Assembly (NCBI RefSeq): GCF_005405445.1
Contig: NZ_BJEB01000013.1
Location: forward strand, 1 to 38,727
Direction of reading: 5' to 3'
Length of the DNA: 38,727 nt
Origin: Paucilactobacillus nenjiangensis
Lineage (GTDB): Bacteria > Bacillota > Bacilli > Lactobacillales > Lactobacillaceae
Shown in pieces: positions 1 through 8,589 of this stretch. Within the stretch, counting starts at the first letter, position 1. Every line of letters starts with the position of its first letter. The notes beneath the pieces are model-generated. The model had not been told where the DNA came from, did no database searches, and saw only the letters and a program-made list of their open reading frames with translations. The position numbers were made by a program, and so were the translations under genes.

Positions 1-5
1 GATTG

Positions 6-35
6 TAAAATAAAAGAACATCCCGAAGGATGTTC
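6..35 (-). terminator. Possible intrinsic terminator at left edge
   Basis: An 8-bp perfect stem (GAACATCC / GGATGTTC) closes a four-base loop, TTCG on the minus strand. Read on the minus strand it is followed by TTTTATTTTA. It lies beyond the main trp terminator and could be a back-up for the trp operon or belong to a gene left of the window. Confidence 0.45.
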
Positions 36-78
36 CAATATCTGGGTCACCAATACCAGTTGACGAAGACCCAAAAAT

Positions 79-122
79 AAAAATATCGCAAAGTCAGCAA
101 ACAGCTGATTTTGCGATATTTT
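79..122 (-). terminator. Intrinsic terminator of the trpDCFBA operon
   Basis: A long stem begins two bases past the trpA stop codon. Its arms carry AATATCGCAAA and TTTGCGATATT, continue through CAGC/GCTG and close a short TGTTT loop. U-rich tails occur on both sides, so it may also stop transcripts arriving from the left on the plus strand. Confidence 0.85.
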
Positions 123-123
123 T

Positions 124-891
124 TTATGCTTTGATAGCTTTGACATATTCTTCAATCGCTGCACTAGCATTGTCTGGATCATTTTCAACTAGCTTCACAA
201 TTCCAGAACCAATAATAGCTCCATCTGCAATTTCATTCATTTTTTCAACTTGTTCAGGTGTATGAATACCAAAACCCACTGCAACTGGTGCATCAGTGTA
301 TTTCTTAATTTCAGCGACACTAGCACTTAAGTCATGACTCATTTCGTTGTCATCACGAACGCCAGTAATTCCAAGTGATGAAACTAAGTAGACAAAACCT
401 GTACTATCTTTGACAATCTTTTGAATTCGATCACCTGAAGTTGGAGCTACTAATGGAATGATTGATACTCCATGACCTTCTGCCAAGTCGGCAATTTCAC
501 CACGTTCTTCATATGGTAAATCCGGAATCACAACGCCATTGACATCGAGTTCTTGACACTTTTCAAAAAATGCTTGGTAACCATAATCAAACAACTTATT
601 TAAATAGGACAAGAATACCAATGGCACATCGGTTTGTGCGCGAATCATTTTGACAATTTCAAAGACTTTAGTCGTTGTAATTCCAGATGCAAAGGCACGT
701 AAGCCACCAGCTTGAACTACGGGACCATCTGCGGTTGGATCGCTAAATGGAATCCCCAGTTCAATCACATCTGCCCCGGCATTAACCATTGATAATACAT
801 AGTCAACACTCTTTTGCATGTTAGGATCACCAGCAACTGTAAAAGCTACCAATGTTTTTGGATCTGAAAACGCATCTTGTAATTTAGTCAT
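124..891 (-). CDS. trpA: Tryptophan synthase alpha subunit
   Basis: TrpA cleaves indole-3-glycerol phosphate to indole and glyceraldehyde 3-phosphate and channels indole to TrpB in the cytosolic alpha2-beta2 complex. The 255-residue TIM-barrel protein begins MTKLQDAF. The segment [16 protein letters not shown] holds the expected catalytic Glu (about 44) and Asp (about 55), and the phosphate-binding GFGIHTPEQ and GSGIV motifs lie near the C terminus. A longer in-frame reading to 963 exists, but the ATG at 891 is preceded by an AGAGGGGTGG ribosome site and gives the family length. It overlaps the trpB stop by 8 nt, implying translational coupling. It is the last gene of the operon and is followed at once by a strong terminator. 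Confidence 0.97.
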   Translation of the reverse strand: MTKLQDAFSDPKTLVAFTVAGDPNMQKSVDYVLSMVNAGADVIELGIPFSDPTADGPVVQAGGLRAFASGITTTKVFEIVKMIRAQTDVPLVFLSYLNKLFDYGYQAFFEKCQELDVNGVVIPDLPYEERGEIADLAEGHGVSIIPLVAPTSGDRIQKIVKDSTGFVYLVSSLGITGVRDDNEMSHDLSASVAEIKKYTDAPVAVGFGIHTPEQVEKMNEIADGAIIGSGIVKLVENDPDNASAAIEEYVKAIKA

Positions 892-2089
892 GAATATCCA
901 CCCCTCTGTAACGAGCAATTGCGGCAACGTCCTTATCGCCACGACCGGATAAGTTGCATACAATAATTTGATCTTTACGCATTGTTGGTGCTAATTTTTT
1001 CACATAAGCAACCGCATGGCAGCTTTCAATTGCTGCTACGATACCTTCCTGTTGAGCGATATATTCAAAAGCGTCGACCGCTTCGTCATCAGTAATCCCA
1101 ACATATTCTGCGCGATGAATTTCTTGTAAGAAAGCATGTTCAGGTCCAATCCCAGGATAATCGAGTCCAGCTGAAATTGAGTAAACTTCCTTAATATCAC
1201 CATCATCATCTTGGAGGAATTTTGATTTCATACCGTGAAAAATACCAGTCCGGCCTTTTCCAAGTGTGGCTGCATGTTGATCCGTATCAATGCCCTTCCC
1301 AGCAGCTTCACAACCAATTAAGCGAACATCTTTGTCATCAATAAAGTTGTAAAAGGCACCCATAGCGTTACTACCACCACCGACGCAAGCCAAAACGACA
1401 TCTGGTAATTTACCAGTTTGTTCTAACAATTGGGCTTTGATTTCTTCACTAATAACAGATTGAAAATCACGCACCATCGTTGGAAATGGATAAGGTCCCA
1501 TGGTTGAGCCAATCAAATAATGAGTATCATCAACCCGACGAGTCCATTCTTGCATCGCTGCGTTAACAGCATCCTTTAGCGTTCCTGTACCCGTTGTCAC
1601 TGAGTGCACTTTGGCACCTAGTAGTTCCATCCGGTAAACATTCAACGCTTGACGCTCAACGTCTAATGAACCCATGAAGACTTCACATTCCATCCCCATC
1701 AATGCGGCAGCGGTGGCAGTGGCAACCCCATGTTGACCAGCACCAGTTTCCGCAATTAAACGCGTTTTTCCCATCCGTTGGGCCAATAAAGCTTGTCCCA
1801 AAACATTATTCAATTTATGTGAACCAGTATGGTTCAAATCTTCCCGTTTGAGATAAATTTGCGCCCCGCCCAAATCTTCTGTCATACGTTTTGCATGATA
1901 TAACAATGATGGACGTCCAGCGTAGTTATTTAATAAATCCTTCAATTCAGCCTTAAAGTCTGGATCATCTTTGTACTTATTATATGCGGCAGTTAACCGA
2001 TCAATTTCACCCATTAATGTTTCTGGTATGTACTGACCACCAAATTGACCGAAGCGGCCTGCTTTTGTTTGTTCTTCTACTTTATCCAT
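884..2089 (-). CDS. trpB: Tryptophan synthase beta subunit
   Basis: TrpB is the PLP enzyme that condenses indole with serine to give tryptophan. The 401-residue protein has the family start [15 protein letters not shown]. The Schiff-base lysine is about Lys92 in HTGSHKLNN. The GAGQHGVA loop and the PLP-phosphate loop [10 protein letters not shown] are present, as is the late SGRGDKD motif. All catalytic landmarks look intact. The start ATG lies inside the end of trpF (8-nt overlap) and its end overlaps trpA by 8 nt, so trpF-trpB-trpA are tightly coupled. Confidence 0.98.
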   Translation of the reverse strand: MDKVEEQTKAGRFGQFGGQYIPETLMGEIDRLTAAYNKYKDDPDFKAELKDLLNNYAGRPSLLYHAKRMTEDLGGAQIYLKREDLNHTGSHKLNNVLGQALLAQRMGKTRLIAETGAGQHGVATATAAALMGMECEVFMGSLDVERQALNVYRMELLGAKVHSVTTGTGTLKDAVNAAMQEWTRRVDDTHYLIGSTMGPYPFPTMVRDFQSVISEEIKAQLLEQTGKLPDVVLACVGGGSNAMGAFYNFIDDKDVRLIGCEAAGKGIDTDQHAATLGKGRTGIFHGMKSKFLQDDDGDIKEVYSISAGLDYPGIGPEHAFLQEIHRAEYVGITDDEAVDAFEYIAQQEGIVAAIESCHAVAYVKKLAPTMRKDQIIVCNLSGRGDKDVAAIARYRGVDIHD

Positions 2090-2660
2090 TATGTGCCTCC
2101 TGTGTAAATTTGCTTATTTTTGCGGAATCTTTTTGTTGATATGTTTCTACTCCCGAACTAACATCGACAAAGTCAGGTTGGATTGCTTGTATAGCTTTAG
2201 CGACGTTTTCTGGGGTTAATCCACCAGCCAAGAAAACTGGTTGATCAGGTTTTTTGATCTGAGTCCAGTTAATTAACTGGCCCGACCCTGGATTTTGTCC
2301 ATCATACATCACGTAATCCGGTTTAGTAATTAGCTCTTCCCCTGGATGAATAACTTGAGTCACTTGCAAACCTAACGCTTGAATTTTTGTCACTGTCTCT
2401 TGATTTTGTTTGCCATGAATTTGAATTACCGACACGGTTTTGTCCTTAGCGAGCTGTTCGATTTTTTTCATATCTGGTTCTACAAAAACCCCAACCGTTT
2501 TGATGTCATTGTCTAAATGAGTTCTGAAATTTTGGGCAGTTGGTACGCTGATTTGACGACGACTATCGGCAAATACAAAACCCGCCATTTCTGGATGCGC
2601 GTTGTTGACGGCCTCAATATCTTCAAGTCTCATTAGCCCACATATTTTAGCCTTTGCCAT
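2082..2660 (-). CDS. trpF: Phosphoribosylanthranilate isomerase
   Basis: TrpF converts N-(5-phosphoribosyl)anthranilate to CdRP, the third step from chorismate. The protein has 192 residues in a single TIM barrel. The catalytic cysteine is in the N-terminal KICGL (Cys7), and the probable general-acid Asp is in [11 protein letters not shown]. The phosphate site [11 protein letters not shown] and the late DVSSGVE motif are intact. The gene starts 2 nt after trpC stops and ends inside the trpB start. In some bacteria this activity is fused to TrpC; here it is separate. Confidence 0.95.
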   Translation of the reverse strand: MAKAKICGLMRLEDIEAVNNAHPEMAGFVFADSRRQISVPTAQNFRTHLDNDIKTVGVFVEPDMKKIEQLAKDKTVSVIQIHGKQNQETVTKIQALGLQVTQVIHPGEELITKPDYVMYDGQNPGSGQLINWTQIKKPDQPVFLAGGLTPENVAKAIQAIQPDFVDVSSGVETYQQKDSAKISKFTQEAHNG

Positions 2661-2662
2661 AA

Positions 2663-3442
2663 CTACGCCTCCTTTAATTCCCGAATCATCGCTTGTTTAT
2701 CATCACTTCTCATTAACGTTTCGCCAATCAATGCGACGTGAATATCGTGTTGCTTTAATTCCACTACATCTGCCGGTTTTTTGACGCCACTTTCGGCAAC
2801 AAAGATTTTATCAGATGGAACTAATTTTCTTAATCGTTCACTGTTCGAAAAATCCACTGTGAAATCTTTTAAATTACGATTATTGACGCCAATGATTTTG
2901 GCTCCTGCCGTTAGTGCCCGCTGAATTTCATTTTCATCATGTGCTTCGACTAAAACTGATAAACCAAGTGAGTCAGCTAAAGCCAGATTAGCTTGCAATT
3001 CTTGGTCAGTTAAGATTGCCACAATCAACAAAATTGCTGATGCCCCCGCAACTTTTGCTTCGTAAATCATATATTCATCAACAACAAAGTCTTTGCGTAG
3101 AACTGGAATGCTAACCTCAGCAGCAATCTCTCTCAGGTATTCAATCGAGCCTTTAAAGTATTCTGGTTCCGTTAACACTGAAATAGCATCAGCGCCGGCT
3201 GCATCATACGATTTGGCGATTTCCAAATAAGGAAAGTCTTCTGCAATGATTCCCTTTGAGGGCGAAGCTTTTTTGACTTCAGAAATGATATTCAATCCAT
3301 CCTTTGCCAACGCTTGTTCAAAAGGACGTTCCTTTTTTACTGGCATTGCCAACGCTTGTTGTTTCATCTCATCAGTGCTAATTTGTTGCTTACTTGCAGC
3401 AACTCTTTTTTTAGTGGATGCTACTAAGTCATCTAAAATCAT
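2663..3442 (-). CDS. trpC: Indole-3-glycerol phosphate synthase
   Basis: TrpC closes the indole ring by decarboxylating CdRP. The 259-residue TIM barrel carries the full active-site set: SEVKKASPSKG (Glu55, Lys57), VLRKDF (Lys117), VEAHDE (Glu166), GVNNRNL and VAESGV. Its ATG shares the ATGA overlap with the trpD stop codon, so the two are translationally coupled. Length and motifs are normal. Confidence 0.97.
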   Translation of the reverse strand: MILDDLVASTKKRVAASKQQISTDEMKQQALAMPVKKERPFEQALAKDGLNIISEVKKASPSKGIIAEDFPYLEIAKSYDAAGADAISVLTEPEYFKGSIEYLREIAAEVSIPVLRKDFVVDEYMIYEAKVAGASAILLIVAILTDQELQANLALADSLGLSVLVEAHDENEIQRALTAGAKIIGVNNRNLKDFTVDFSNSERLRKLVPSDKIFVAESGVKKPADVVELKQHDIHVALIGETLMRSDDKQAMIRELKEA

Positions 3443-4455
3443 GCAACTGCTCCCTTTGTAAATGTCACAATTTGATCCAGTTTCTTTGCGGCTAACCCAC
3501 TATTGATTGTTTCAGCTGCCTTGTTAATGCCATCAGCCAAACTCAATTCTGGGTTAGCAACGTGTAAAGCCGCTCCAGCATTCAAAAGGACAACATCGCG
3601 TTTAGGTCCTTTCTCACCGTTTAAAATTGCCCGAGTGATTGCAGCATTTTCAGCCGGTGTCCCACCGACAAGATCTTCTGGTTTGCAAAGTTCAAATCCA
3701 TAATCAAGTGGATTAATTTCGTATTTAGTCATTTTGCCATTTCGAATTTCAATTGTATCTGTTTTGGTTGTTAAGGTAACTTCATCTAATCCGTCTTGGC
3801 CATGAACAACCATGGCATCTGTCACGTTCAAGCTAACCAGCACATTGGCAAGATCTTGCATCATTTTTTGATCGTAAACTCCAAGTAATTGCCGACTGGC
3901 ATGTGCTGGATTTGTCAGTGGTCCAAGTACGTTGAATACCGTTCGAATTCCCAATTCCTTTCGAACAGGACTCACATAACGCATAGCCTTGTGATATTCT
4001 TGTGCAAAAAGGAAAGCAAAGCCGGCCTCTTTCAATAATTTTTCACTTTGTAATGGGGTTAAATTAATATTCATCCCTAAAGCTTCGAGTACGTCTGCCG
4101 CACCACTCTTTGATGATGCAGCACGGTTACCATGTTTGGCAACTGGGATTCCTGCCGCTGCAACGACGATAGCTGATGTAGAAGAAATATTAAAGCTGTT
4201 TGAATGATCTCCACCAGTTCCAACTATTTCTAGTACTTCTTCGCCAGCTTCAAATGGTTCCGCATGGTTGCGCATCGCTTTGGCACTTCCGGCAATTTCG
4301 TCTGGATTTGAATCCTTCATATTCAATGCTGTCAGGTATGCTGCAATTTGAATATCATCAGTTTTACCATCCATAATTTCGTTCATTACTGTTTCTGCTT
4401 CTTCAAAGCTCAATTCTTCTTTAAGTGAAAGTTTCTTAATTGCTGATTCAATCAT
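3439..4455 (-). CDS. trpD: Anthranilate phosphoribosyltransferase
   Basis: TrpD transfers phosphoribosyl from PRPP to anthranilate. The 338-residue protein shows the glycine-rich PRPP loop GTGGDHSNS (residues 79-87), KHGNRAASSKSG (from about 107), and a normal C-terminal alpha/beta domain. It is the first large gene of the second trp transcription block, directly behind T-box copy 2. Its ATG overlaps by four bases (ATGA) the stop of a short upstream ORF at 4452-4532. It also has its own GAGGAA ribosome site. Confidence 0.97.
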   Translation of the reverse strand: MIESAIKKLSLKEELSFEEAETVMNEIMDGKTDDIQIAAYLTALNMKDSNPDEIAGSAKAMRNHAEPFEAGEEVLEIVGTGGDHSNSFNISSTSAIVVAAAGIPVAKHGNRAASSKSGAADVLEALGMNINLTPLQSEKLLKEAGFAFLFAQEYHKAMRYVSPVRKELGIRTVFNVLGPLTNPAHASRQLLGVYDQKMMQDLANVLVSLNVTDAMVVHGQDGLDEVTLTTKTDTIEIRNGKMTKYEINPLDYGFELCKPEDLVGGTPAENAAITRAILNGEKGPKRDVVLLNAGAALHVANPELSLADGINKAAETINSGLAAKKLDQIVTFTKGAVA

Positions 4456-4532
4456 TTTAAATTCCTCATTTCAATTTTTATTAGTTTAATTTGATTAGTT
4501 ATTATTTTTGAAGTTTGCCATCGTGTCATCAT
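4452..4532 (-). CDS. Candidate 26-codon leader ORF coupled to trpD
   Basis: A short ORF follows the T-box terminator. It has a strong AAGGGAG site six bases before an ATG-ATG start and a stop codon that overlaps the trpD start as ATGA. The peptide begins MMTRWQTSKII and is rich in Ile, Lys and Thr, with one tryptophan at codon 5. No known family is recognised. The coupling geometry equals that of real trp genes in this cluster, so translation is plausible. It could instead be incidental, or act only to open the trpD ribosome site. Confidence 0.4.
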   Translation of the reverse strand: MMTRWQTSKIITNQIKLIKIEMRNLK

Positions 4533-4613
4533 GTTGATCTCCCTTGAATTTTCTAAATTTGTTCCATATCGTGTTCGCCAGTTAATCGAGTAATGTCACA
4601 CTCTCATAATCAC

Positions 4614-5115
4614 AAAAAAATCCGCCCACATAACAAAATACAATTTGTTATAAGGACGGATTCTCCGCGGTGCCACCTTAATTCAGAACGTACTAGTTAT
4701 TTTCTGGGATAATTTAGGAACAAAACAATTACTAAAATTATTAAGTCCTTAAATCATCCACCTGAAAAATTAGTACTAACGAATAAAATCGTTTCTACTC
4801 TTTGCAGAATGCAAACACATTCCTGACAACTGACGCGTGTCTGACGTAATGCGGTACTTGCAGTTAGGTTTGATTAACTCAGCTTCCAAGAACAATTCTC
4901 TCCGTTTAATTACAAATTTCATCTCACATTCTTCGAATGTAATCTGTAATTTTCATTAATACTCAAGAATTACCGTTCTTGTCCGCTACCTGGCTGCTTT
5001 CAGCATTCCCTCCGTGGTCCATTTAACAATCTGCGTTCGGTTGAACTCCCAGCTACGTCAACTCTCTGTGCGTGCACGATTATCTTGATCTCCACTTCAT
5101 CGGTTTCATGTGGAC
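4614..5115 (-). promoter_or_regulatory. T-box leader copy 2 (Trp, UGG specifier) before trpD
   Basis: This is a tRNA-sensing antitermination leader read on the minus strand. Stem I is closed by GUGG/CCAC. The specifier codon UGG lies at 5021-5019 and is followed by one A before the closing CCAC, the usual geometry. An AGAGA bulge and apical GCTGGGAG element are visible. The T-box core AAGGTGGCACCGCGG lies at about 4678-4664. The terminator stem (AATCCGTCC with GGGCGGATT, then T7) spans 4614-4662. The leader is about 500 nt, roughly 200 nt longer than typical. It is a near-identical copy of the leader upstream of trpE. Confidence 0.95.
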
Positions 5116-5133
5116 AAATATTAAGTTGTAAAT

Positions 5134-5162
5134 AGATTAAAACATGATTAGAACTTTGTCAA
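5134..5162 (-). promoter_or_regulatory. Sigma-A promoter for T-box copy 2 / trpDCFBA
   Basis: A perfect TTGACA -35 (5162-5157) is followed after 17 bp by TAATCT at 5139-5134. It starts only about 15 bp past the trpG stop codon, and no terminator lies between. trpD-A therefore probably has both its own promoter and readthrough from trpEG. Confidence 0.7.
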
Positions 5163-5177
5163 TACTTTTTAATTAAG

Positions 5178-5768
5178 TTATTTGACAATTGCAGAACACT
5201 CTAAGAAATTTTCAATTATTTGGTCACCTAATCCTGGTTGCGTCATCACTGATTCGGGATGAAATTGAACCGCATAGATGTCCATTGATGGAATAGTCAG
5301 CGCCATAATGTCGCCATCTTCTGACATGGCAGAAACATCGAAAATTCCTGGTAATGTTGCTGGATCTGCCACGAGTGAATGATATCTCGCCACGACCCCG
5401 TCTTTATCTAAGCCATTAAATAATGGATCATTAATGTCGAAAGTCACTTCGCCTGCTTTCCCATGCATCAAGCGATTAGCCATCTTTAAGCGACCACCCA
5501 ACGCCACACAAATGACTTCTAATCCCATACAAACACCTAGCATTGGAATGCGATTTGCAAAATATCTGGCAGCTTCCAAACTAATACCTGAATCTTCTGG
5601 ACGGCCTGGACCTGGCGACAAAATTAGATGGGTCGGATTCATGGTTTTGAGTTCATCTAAAGTCACTTCATCGTTTTTAATCACTTTAATATCTGGATCA
5701 AATGAACCTATTTGTTGGTACAAATTATAAGTGAAACTATCGTAATTATCGATTAAAATTTTCATCAT
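5178..5768 (-). CDS. trpG: Anthranilate synthase glutaminase component
   Basis: TrpG hydrolyses glutamine and delivers ammonia to TrpE for anthranilate formation. The 196-residue class I amidotransferase has the oxyanion region SPGPGRPED, nucleophile Cys80 in GVCMGLE, and the His170/Glu172 pair in QFHPES, so the triad is complete. The motif after the cysteine is MGLE instead of the common LGHQ, an unusual variant. It is coupled to trpE by an ATGA overlap. Because a TrpE partner is adjacent it is called trpG rather than pabA, though in some bacteria one protein serves both pathways. Confidence 0.93.
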   Translation of the reverse strand: MMKILIDNYDSFTYNLYQQIGSFDPDIKVIKNDEVTLDELKTMNPTHLILSPGPGRPEDSGISLEAARYFANRIPMLGVCMGLEVICVALGGRLKMANRLMHGKAGEVTFDINDPLFNGLDKDGVVARYHSLVADPATLPGIFDVSAMSEDGDIMALTIPSMDIYAVQFHPESVMTQPGLGDQIIENFLECSAIVK

Positions 5769-7207
5769 TTTGCCTCCTCAGCTTTAATAATCGCTAGATT
5801 AACTGCACGTGCTTTATTGAAGCCTTCTTGATATTCATGTTTAGGATTACTATCAGCCACAATGCCAGCTCCTGAATGGATTGTTGCTTGATCAAGTTGT
5901 GTGTACACCAGTCGAATACCAATTCCCATATCTACATCGCCGTTAAAATCAAAGTAGCCAAAACAACCACCATAAATCCCTCGAGTAATTCTTTCGTGTT
6001 TATAAATTAACTCAATCGCATGTACTTTAGGTGCTCCTGATAGTGTTCCTGCCGGAAAGACTGAATCTAATAAATCTAACGCAGTAAGATTATCTAATGC
6101 GGTCGATTCAACAACTGAGCCTAAATGCATGACCTGTGAAAATTTTAGTACTTCTGCATGTGTGGTGACTTTAACTGAGCTTATTTTACTGACGGCTCCC
6201 AAATCATTACGTCCCAGATCAACAAGCATATTATGTTCAGACAATTCTTTTTTGCTGGTGGTCAATTCTTTTTCAAATGCAATGTCTTCTGCTTCTGTTT
6301 TACCACGTCGACGCGTACCGGCTAATGGGTAGGTCATCAACTTATCATCATCACGCCGAACTAACGTCTCTGGCGATGCAACGACTGCCTGATAGGTACC
6401 CTGATGAAAATAAAATTCATAAGGTGATGGGTTATCTTGGTCCAACTGTCGTGCAATTCGAATCAAATTACCAGTCAGACGGGCATGTTGTGGATTGGAA
6501 TAAATCAGCTGGAACACTTCACCAGCTTCAATTTCTTTACGAATTTCTTCCACACCGGCAGCGAATTGTGATTCGGCAAATCGCGGGGTGAAGTCATGTA
6601 GTAAGTTAAATGTTTGCAGCTCGTGGTTGGGAATTTGCAAAACCATGTTTTTCAACATCGTTAATTGTTTTTCAGCTTGTTCAACACTTTCCGTCAAATC
6701 TGTTAAGTCAACCAATTTGATAAATTCACAGACCCCACGTTCATGGTCATAGGCAATGACAATATCAGCTAATAACAGCCGTGCCAATGGTTGATGATCA
6801 GGCAAAGTAGGCAATTTTTTTAATTTTAAAACAGCCTCTTTAATATATTCATAGGCGAAGTAACCAGTAGTTCCCGCGCTAAAAGGTGGCATTCCTTCGA
6901 TTTTCGGCGTCCGATATTTGGTCAAAATATCATTTAAATATTCGTGCGCATTGACTGATTGCTTGTCACCGTCAACATATACGCCATCCGCTTCGATTCT
7001 GATTTCAGCACTAGGATCAACTACGATATATGTAAATTTACTTTGGTCGTGATTATTGATAGTCAGTTGCAAGCAAGTATCATAATACTGATCCAGATAA
7101 TCCGTCACTTGATAGACATCAAAATCAGCTAAATCTACTTCCACTTTCACTGGTGCATATCGATAATTTTTTGCGTATGTTTTTAATTCATCAATTGTTG
7201 GAAACAT
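5765..7207 (-). CDS. trpE: Anthranilate synthase component I
   Basis: TrpE makes anthranilate from chorismate with ammonia from TrpG, the committed step to tryptophan. The 480-residue protein has the chorismate-binding fold. Motifs include PLAGTRRRGKT (about 293-303), EHNMLVDLGRND, FPAGTLSGAPK and the late IHSGAGIVADSNP. The N-terminal region that normally carries the Trp-binding LLES motif reads LQLT here (in DTCLQLTINNHDQ), so feedback inhibition may be altered. It is the first gene after T-box copy 1. Aminodeoxychorismate synthase (PabB) is the main alternative, but the context argues strongly for TrpE. Confidence 0.95.
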   Translation of the reverse strand: MFPTIDELKTYAKNYRYAPVKVEVDLADFDVYQVTDYLDQYYDTCLQLTINNHDQSKFTYIVVDPSAEIRIEADGVYVDGDKQSVNAHEYLNDILTKYRTPKIEGMPPFSAGTTGYFAYEYIKEAVLKLKKLPTLPDHQPLARLLLADIVIAYDHERGVCEFIKLVDLTDLTESVEQAEKQLTMLKNMVLQIPNHELQTFNLLHDFTPRFAESQFAAGVEEIRKEIEAGEVFQLIYSNPQHARLTGNLIRIARQLDQDNPSPYEFYFHQGTYQAVVASPETLVRRDDDKLMTYPLAGTRRRGKTEAEDIAFEKELTTSKKELSEHNMLVDLGRNDLGAVSKISSVKVTTHAEVLKFSQVMHLGSVVESTALDNLTALDLLDSVFPAGTLSGAPKVHAIELIYKHERITRGIYGGCFGYFDFNGDVDMGIGIRLVYTQLDQATIHSGAGIVADSNPKHEYQEGFNKARAVNLAIIKAEEAK

Positions 7208-7410
7208 TTAAATGACCTCACTTTTTTATTTTTTAAACGTAATCACGTTATTCAATTTTGATTAAACGAGTTCCATTACTCAACTTGTTCCACATCGTGT
7301 TCGCCAGCACAGCTCCCTCATGTATAACTTCAAAATATTTATCACTTTTCAAGTTCTAATATTTTTTCTTATACTCCAGAAGCTAACCGTGTTGGCTCAC
7401 ACTTCAAATC

Positions 7411-7915
7411 AAAAAATCCGTCCACATAACAAAAATAATAACTTGTTATAAGGACGGATTTCCCGCGGTGCCACCTTAATTCAGAACGTACTAGTGATTT
7501 TCTGGGACAATTCATGAACAAAACAATTACAAAAATTGTTAAGCTCTCAAATCATCCACCTGAAAAATTAGTACTAACGAATAAAATCGTTTCTACTCTT
7601 TGCAGAATGCAAACACATTCCTGACAACTGACGCGTGTCTGACGTAATGCGGTACTTACAGTTAGGTTTGATTAACTCAGCTTCCAAGAACAATTCTCTC
7701 CGTTTAATTACAAATTCCATCTCACATTCTTCGAATGCAATCTGTAATTTTCATTAACACTCAAGAATTAACGTTCTTGTCCGCTACCTAAATGCTTTCA
7801 GCATTCCCTCCGTGGTCCATTTAATAATCTGCGTTCGGTTGAACTTCCAGCTGCGTCAACTCTCTGTGCGTGCACGATTATCTTGATCTCCACTTCATCG
7901 GTTTCATGTGGACGT
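7411..7915 (-). promoter_or_regulatory. T-box leader copy 1 (Trp, UGG specifier) before trpE
   Basis: The architecture matches copy 2. Stem I base is GUGG/CCAC, the specifier UGG is at 7819-7817, the T-box core AAGGTGGCACCGCGG lies at about 7477-7463, and the terminator spans 7411-7460 (AATCCGTCC with GACGGATTTTTT). Most of the length is identical to the leader before trpD, including the roughly 200-nt extra segment between stem I and the antiterminator. The 200 nt from the terminator to trpE hold no clear gene, only a weak 15-codon frame (7295-7248) beginning MWNK. A GCGAACACGAT segment there is also shared with copy 2. Confidence 0.95.
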
Positions 7916-7930
7916 ATTAAATTATCAATT

Positions 7931-7959
7931 AGAATATATTTATTTTGAATACTTGTCAA
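7931..7959 (-). promoter_or_regulatory. Sigma-A promoter for T-box copy 1 / trpEG
   Basis: TTGACA at 7959-7954, a 17-bp spacer and TATTCT at 7936-7931 lie just upstream of the T-box stem I start (about 7913). It has the same -35 and spacing as the promoter of copy 2, though the intervening sequence has diverged. Confidence 0.75.
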
Positions 7960-8015
7960 GGGTTATCGATTTTCATTCAACAAATAACCTGTTATTCGCT
8001 CCACCTGATAAAAAA

Positions 8016-8024
8016 ATGTATAAT
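8016..8024 (+). promoter_or_regulatory. -10 element for the PEBP-like gene
   Basis: A perfect TATAAT at 8019-8024 sits in ATGTATAATGAAA. No good -35 is visible. The same ATGTATAATGAAA string recurs before the membrane protein gene at 34233. Confidence 0.5.
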
Positions 8025-8055
8025 GAAATTATCAAGAAGAAGAGGAGTGATGTTC

Positions 8056-8565
8056 GTGCAAGTTTCATTACCAATCGTTGATGGCTATTTGCCTGACAAA
8101 TACGGCAAGTACGCTCCTGACGAATATAAGTATGATAACCATCCAGCGTTATCGTTTCCAATTTCAATCACATCCCTGCCTGCCGAAACAGTTTCAATCG
8201 CGTTAGTCATGGTAGATGATGATGCCATTCCAGTATCAGGTTTCACCTGGATTCATTGGGCGGCTGCCAACATCCCCGCTACATTAACTGAAATTCCTGA
8301 GGATGCCAGTCGTGATGACTCCTTTCAAATGATTCAGGGTAAAAATAGTACTGCTGGAGGAATGGTTGGCGCAACTGATCCATTACAGATTCAGCGTTAC
8401 AACGGTCCTCAGCCACCAGATAAGGACCATCTGTACTCGTTATACGTTTATGCTTTAGATACCAAGTTGCCATTAGAAAACGGCTACTGGCTCAATGAGT
8501 TCTATCACGCCATCGAAGGTCACATACTAGAACAAGTTAAAGTGGACTTCCTTAGCCGTAAATAA
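8056..8565 (+). CDS. PEBP / YbhB-YbcL family protein
   Basis: A 169-residue protein of the phosphatidylethanolamine-binding (Raf kinase inhibitor-like) family, a small cytosolic beta fold whose bacterial role is not settled. The family signatures SIALVMVDDDAIP, FTWIHWAAANIP (ligand-pocket His) and the late LYSLYVYALD are clear. The GTG at 8056 is preferred: it lies 8 nt after an AGAGGAG site, whereas the ATG at 8050 is only 2 nt away. The reading to 7945 would cross the promoter. It is followed 24 nt later by a small gene in the same direction. Confidence 0.85.
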   Translation: MQVSLPIVDGYLPDKYGKYAPDEYKYDNHPALSFPISITSLPAETVSIALVMVDDDAIPVSGFTWIHWAAANIPATLTEIPEDASRDDSFQMIQGKNSTAGGMVGATDPLQIQRYNGPQPPDKDHLYSLYVYALDTKLPLENGYWLNEFYHAIEGHILEQVKVDFLSRK

Positions 8566-8589
8566 TTTGATGAAAGAGAGTTGATTCGT

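Noticed and set aside
124-963. Longer trpA reading beginning at 963
   Set aside because: The extra 24 residues lie inside trpB, lack a ribosome site and are not family-like.
4614-5115. Complete tandem T-box (two full units)
   Set aside because: Only one T-box core and one terminator are present per leader; at most part of a second specifier domain is there, and no second UGG in proper geometry was found.
8050-8052. ATG as start of the PEBP-like gene
   Set aside because: Only 2 nt from the AGAGGAG site; the GTG at 8056 has proper spacing and gives the usual family N terminus. The ATG remains possible.
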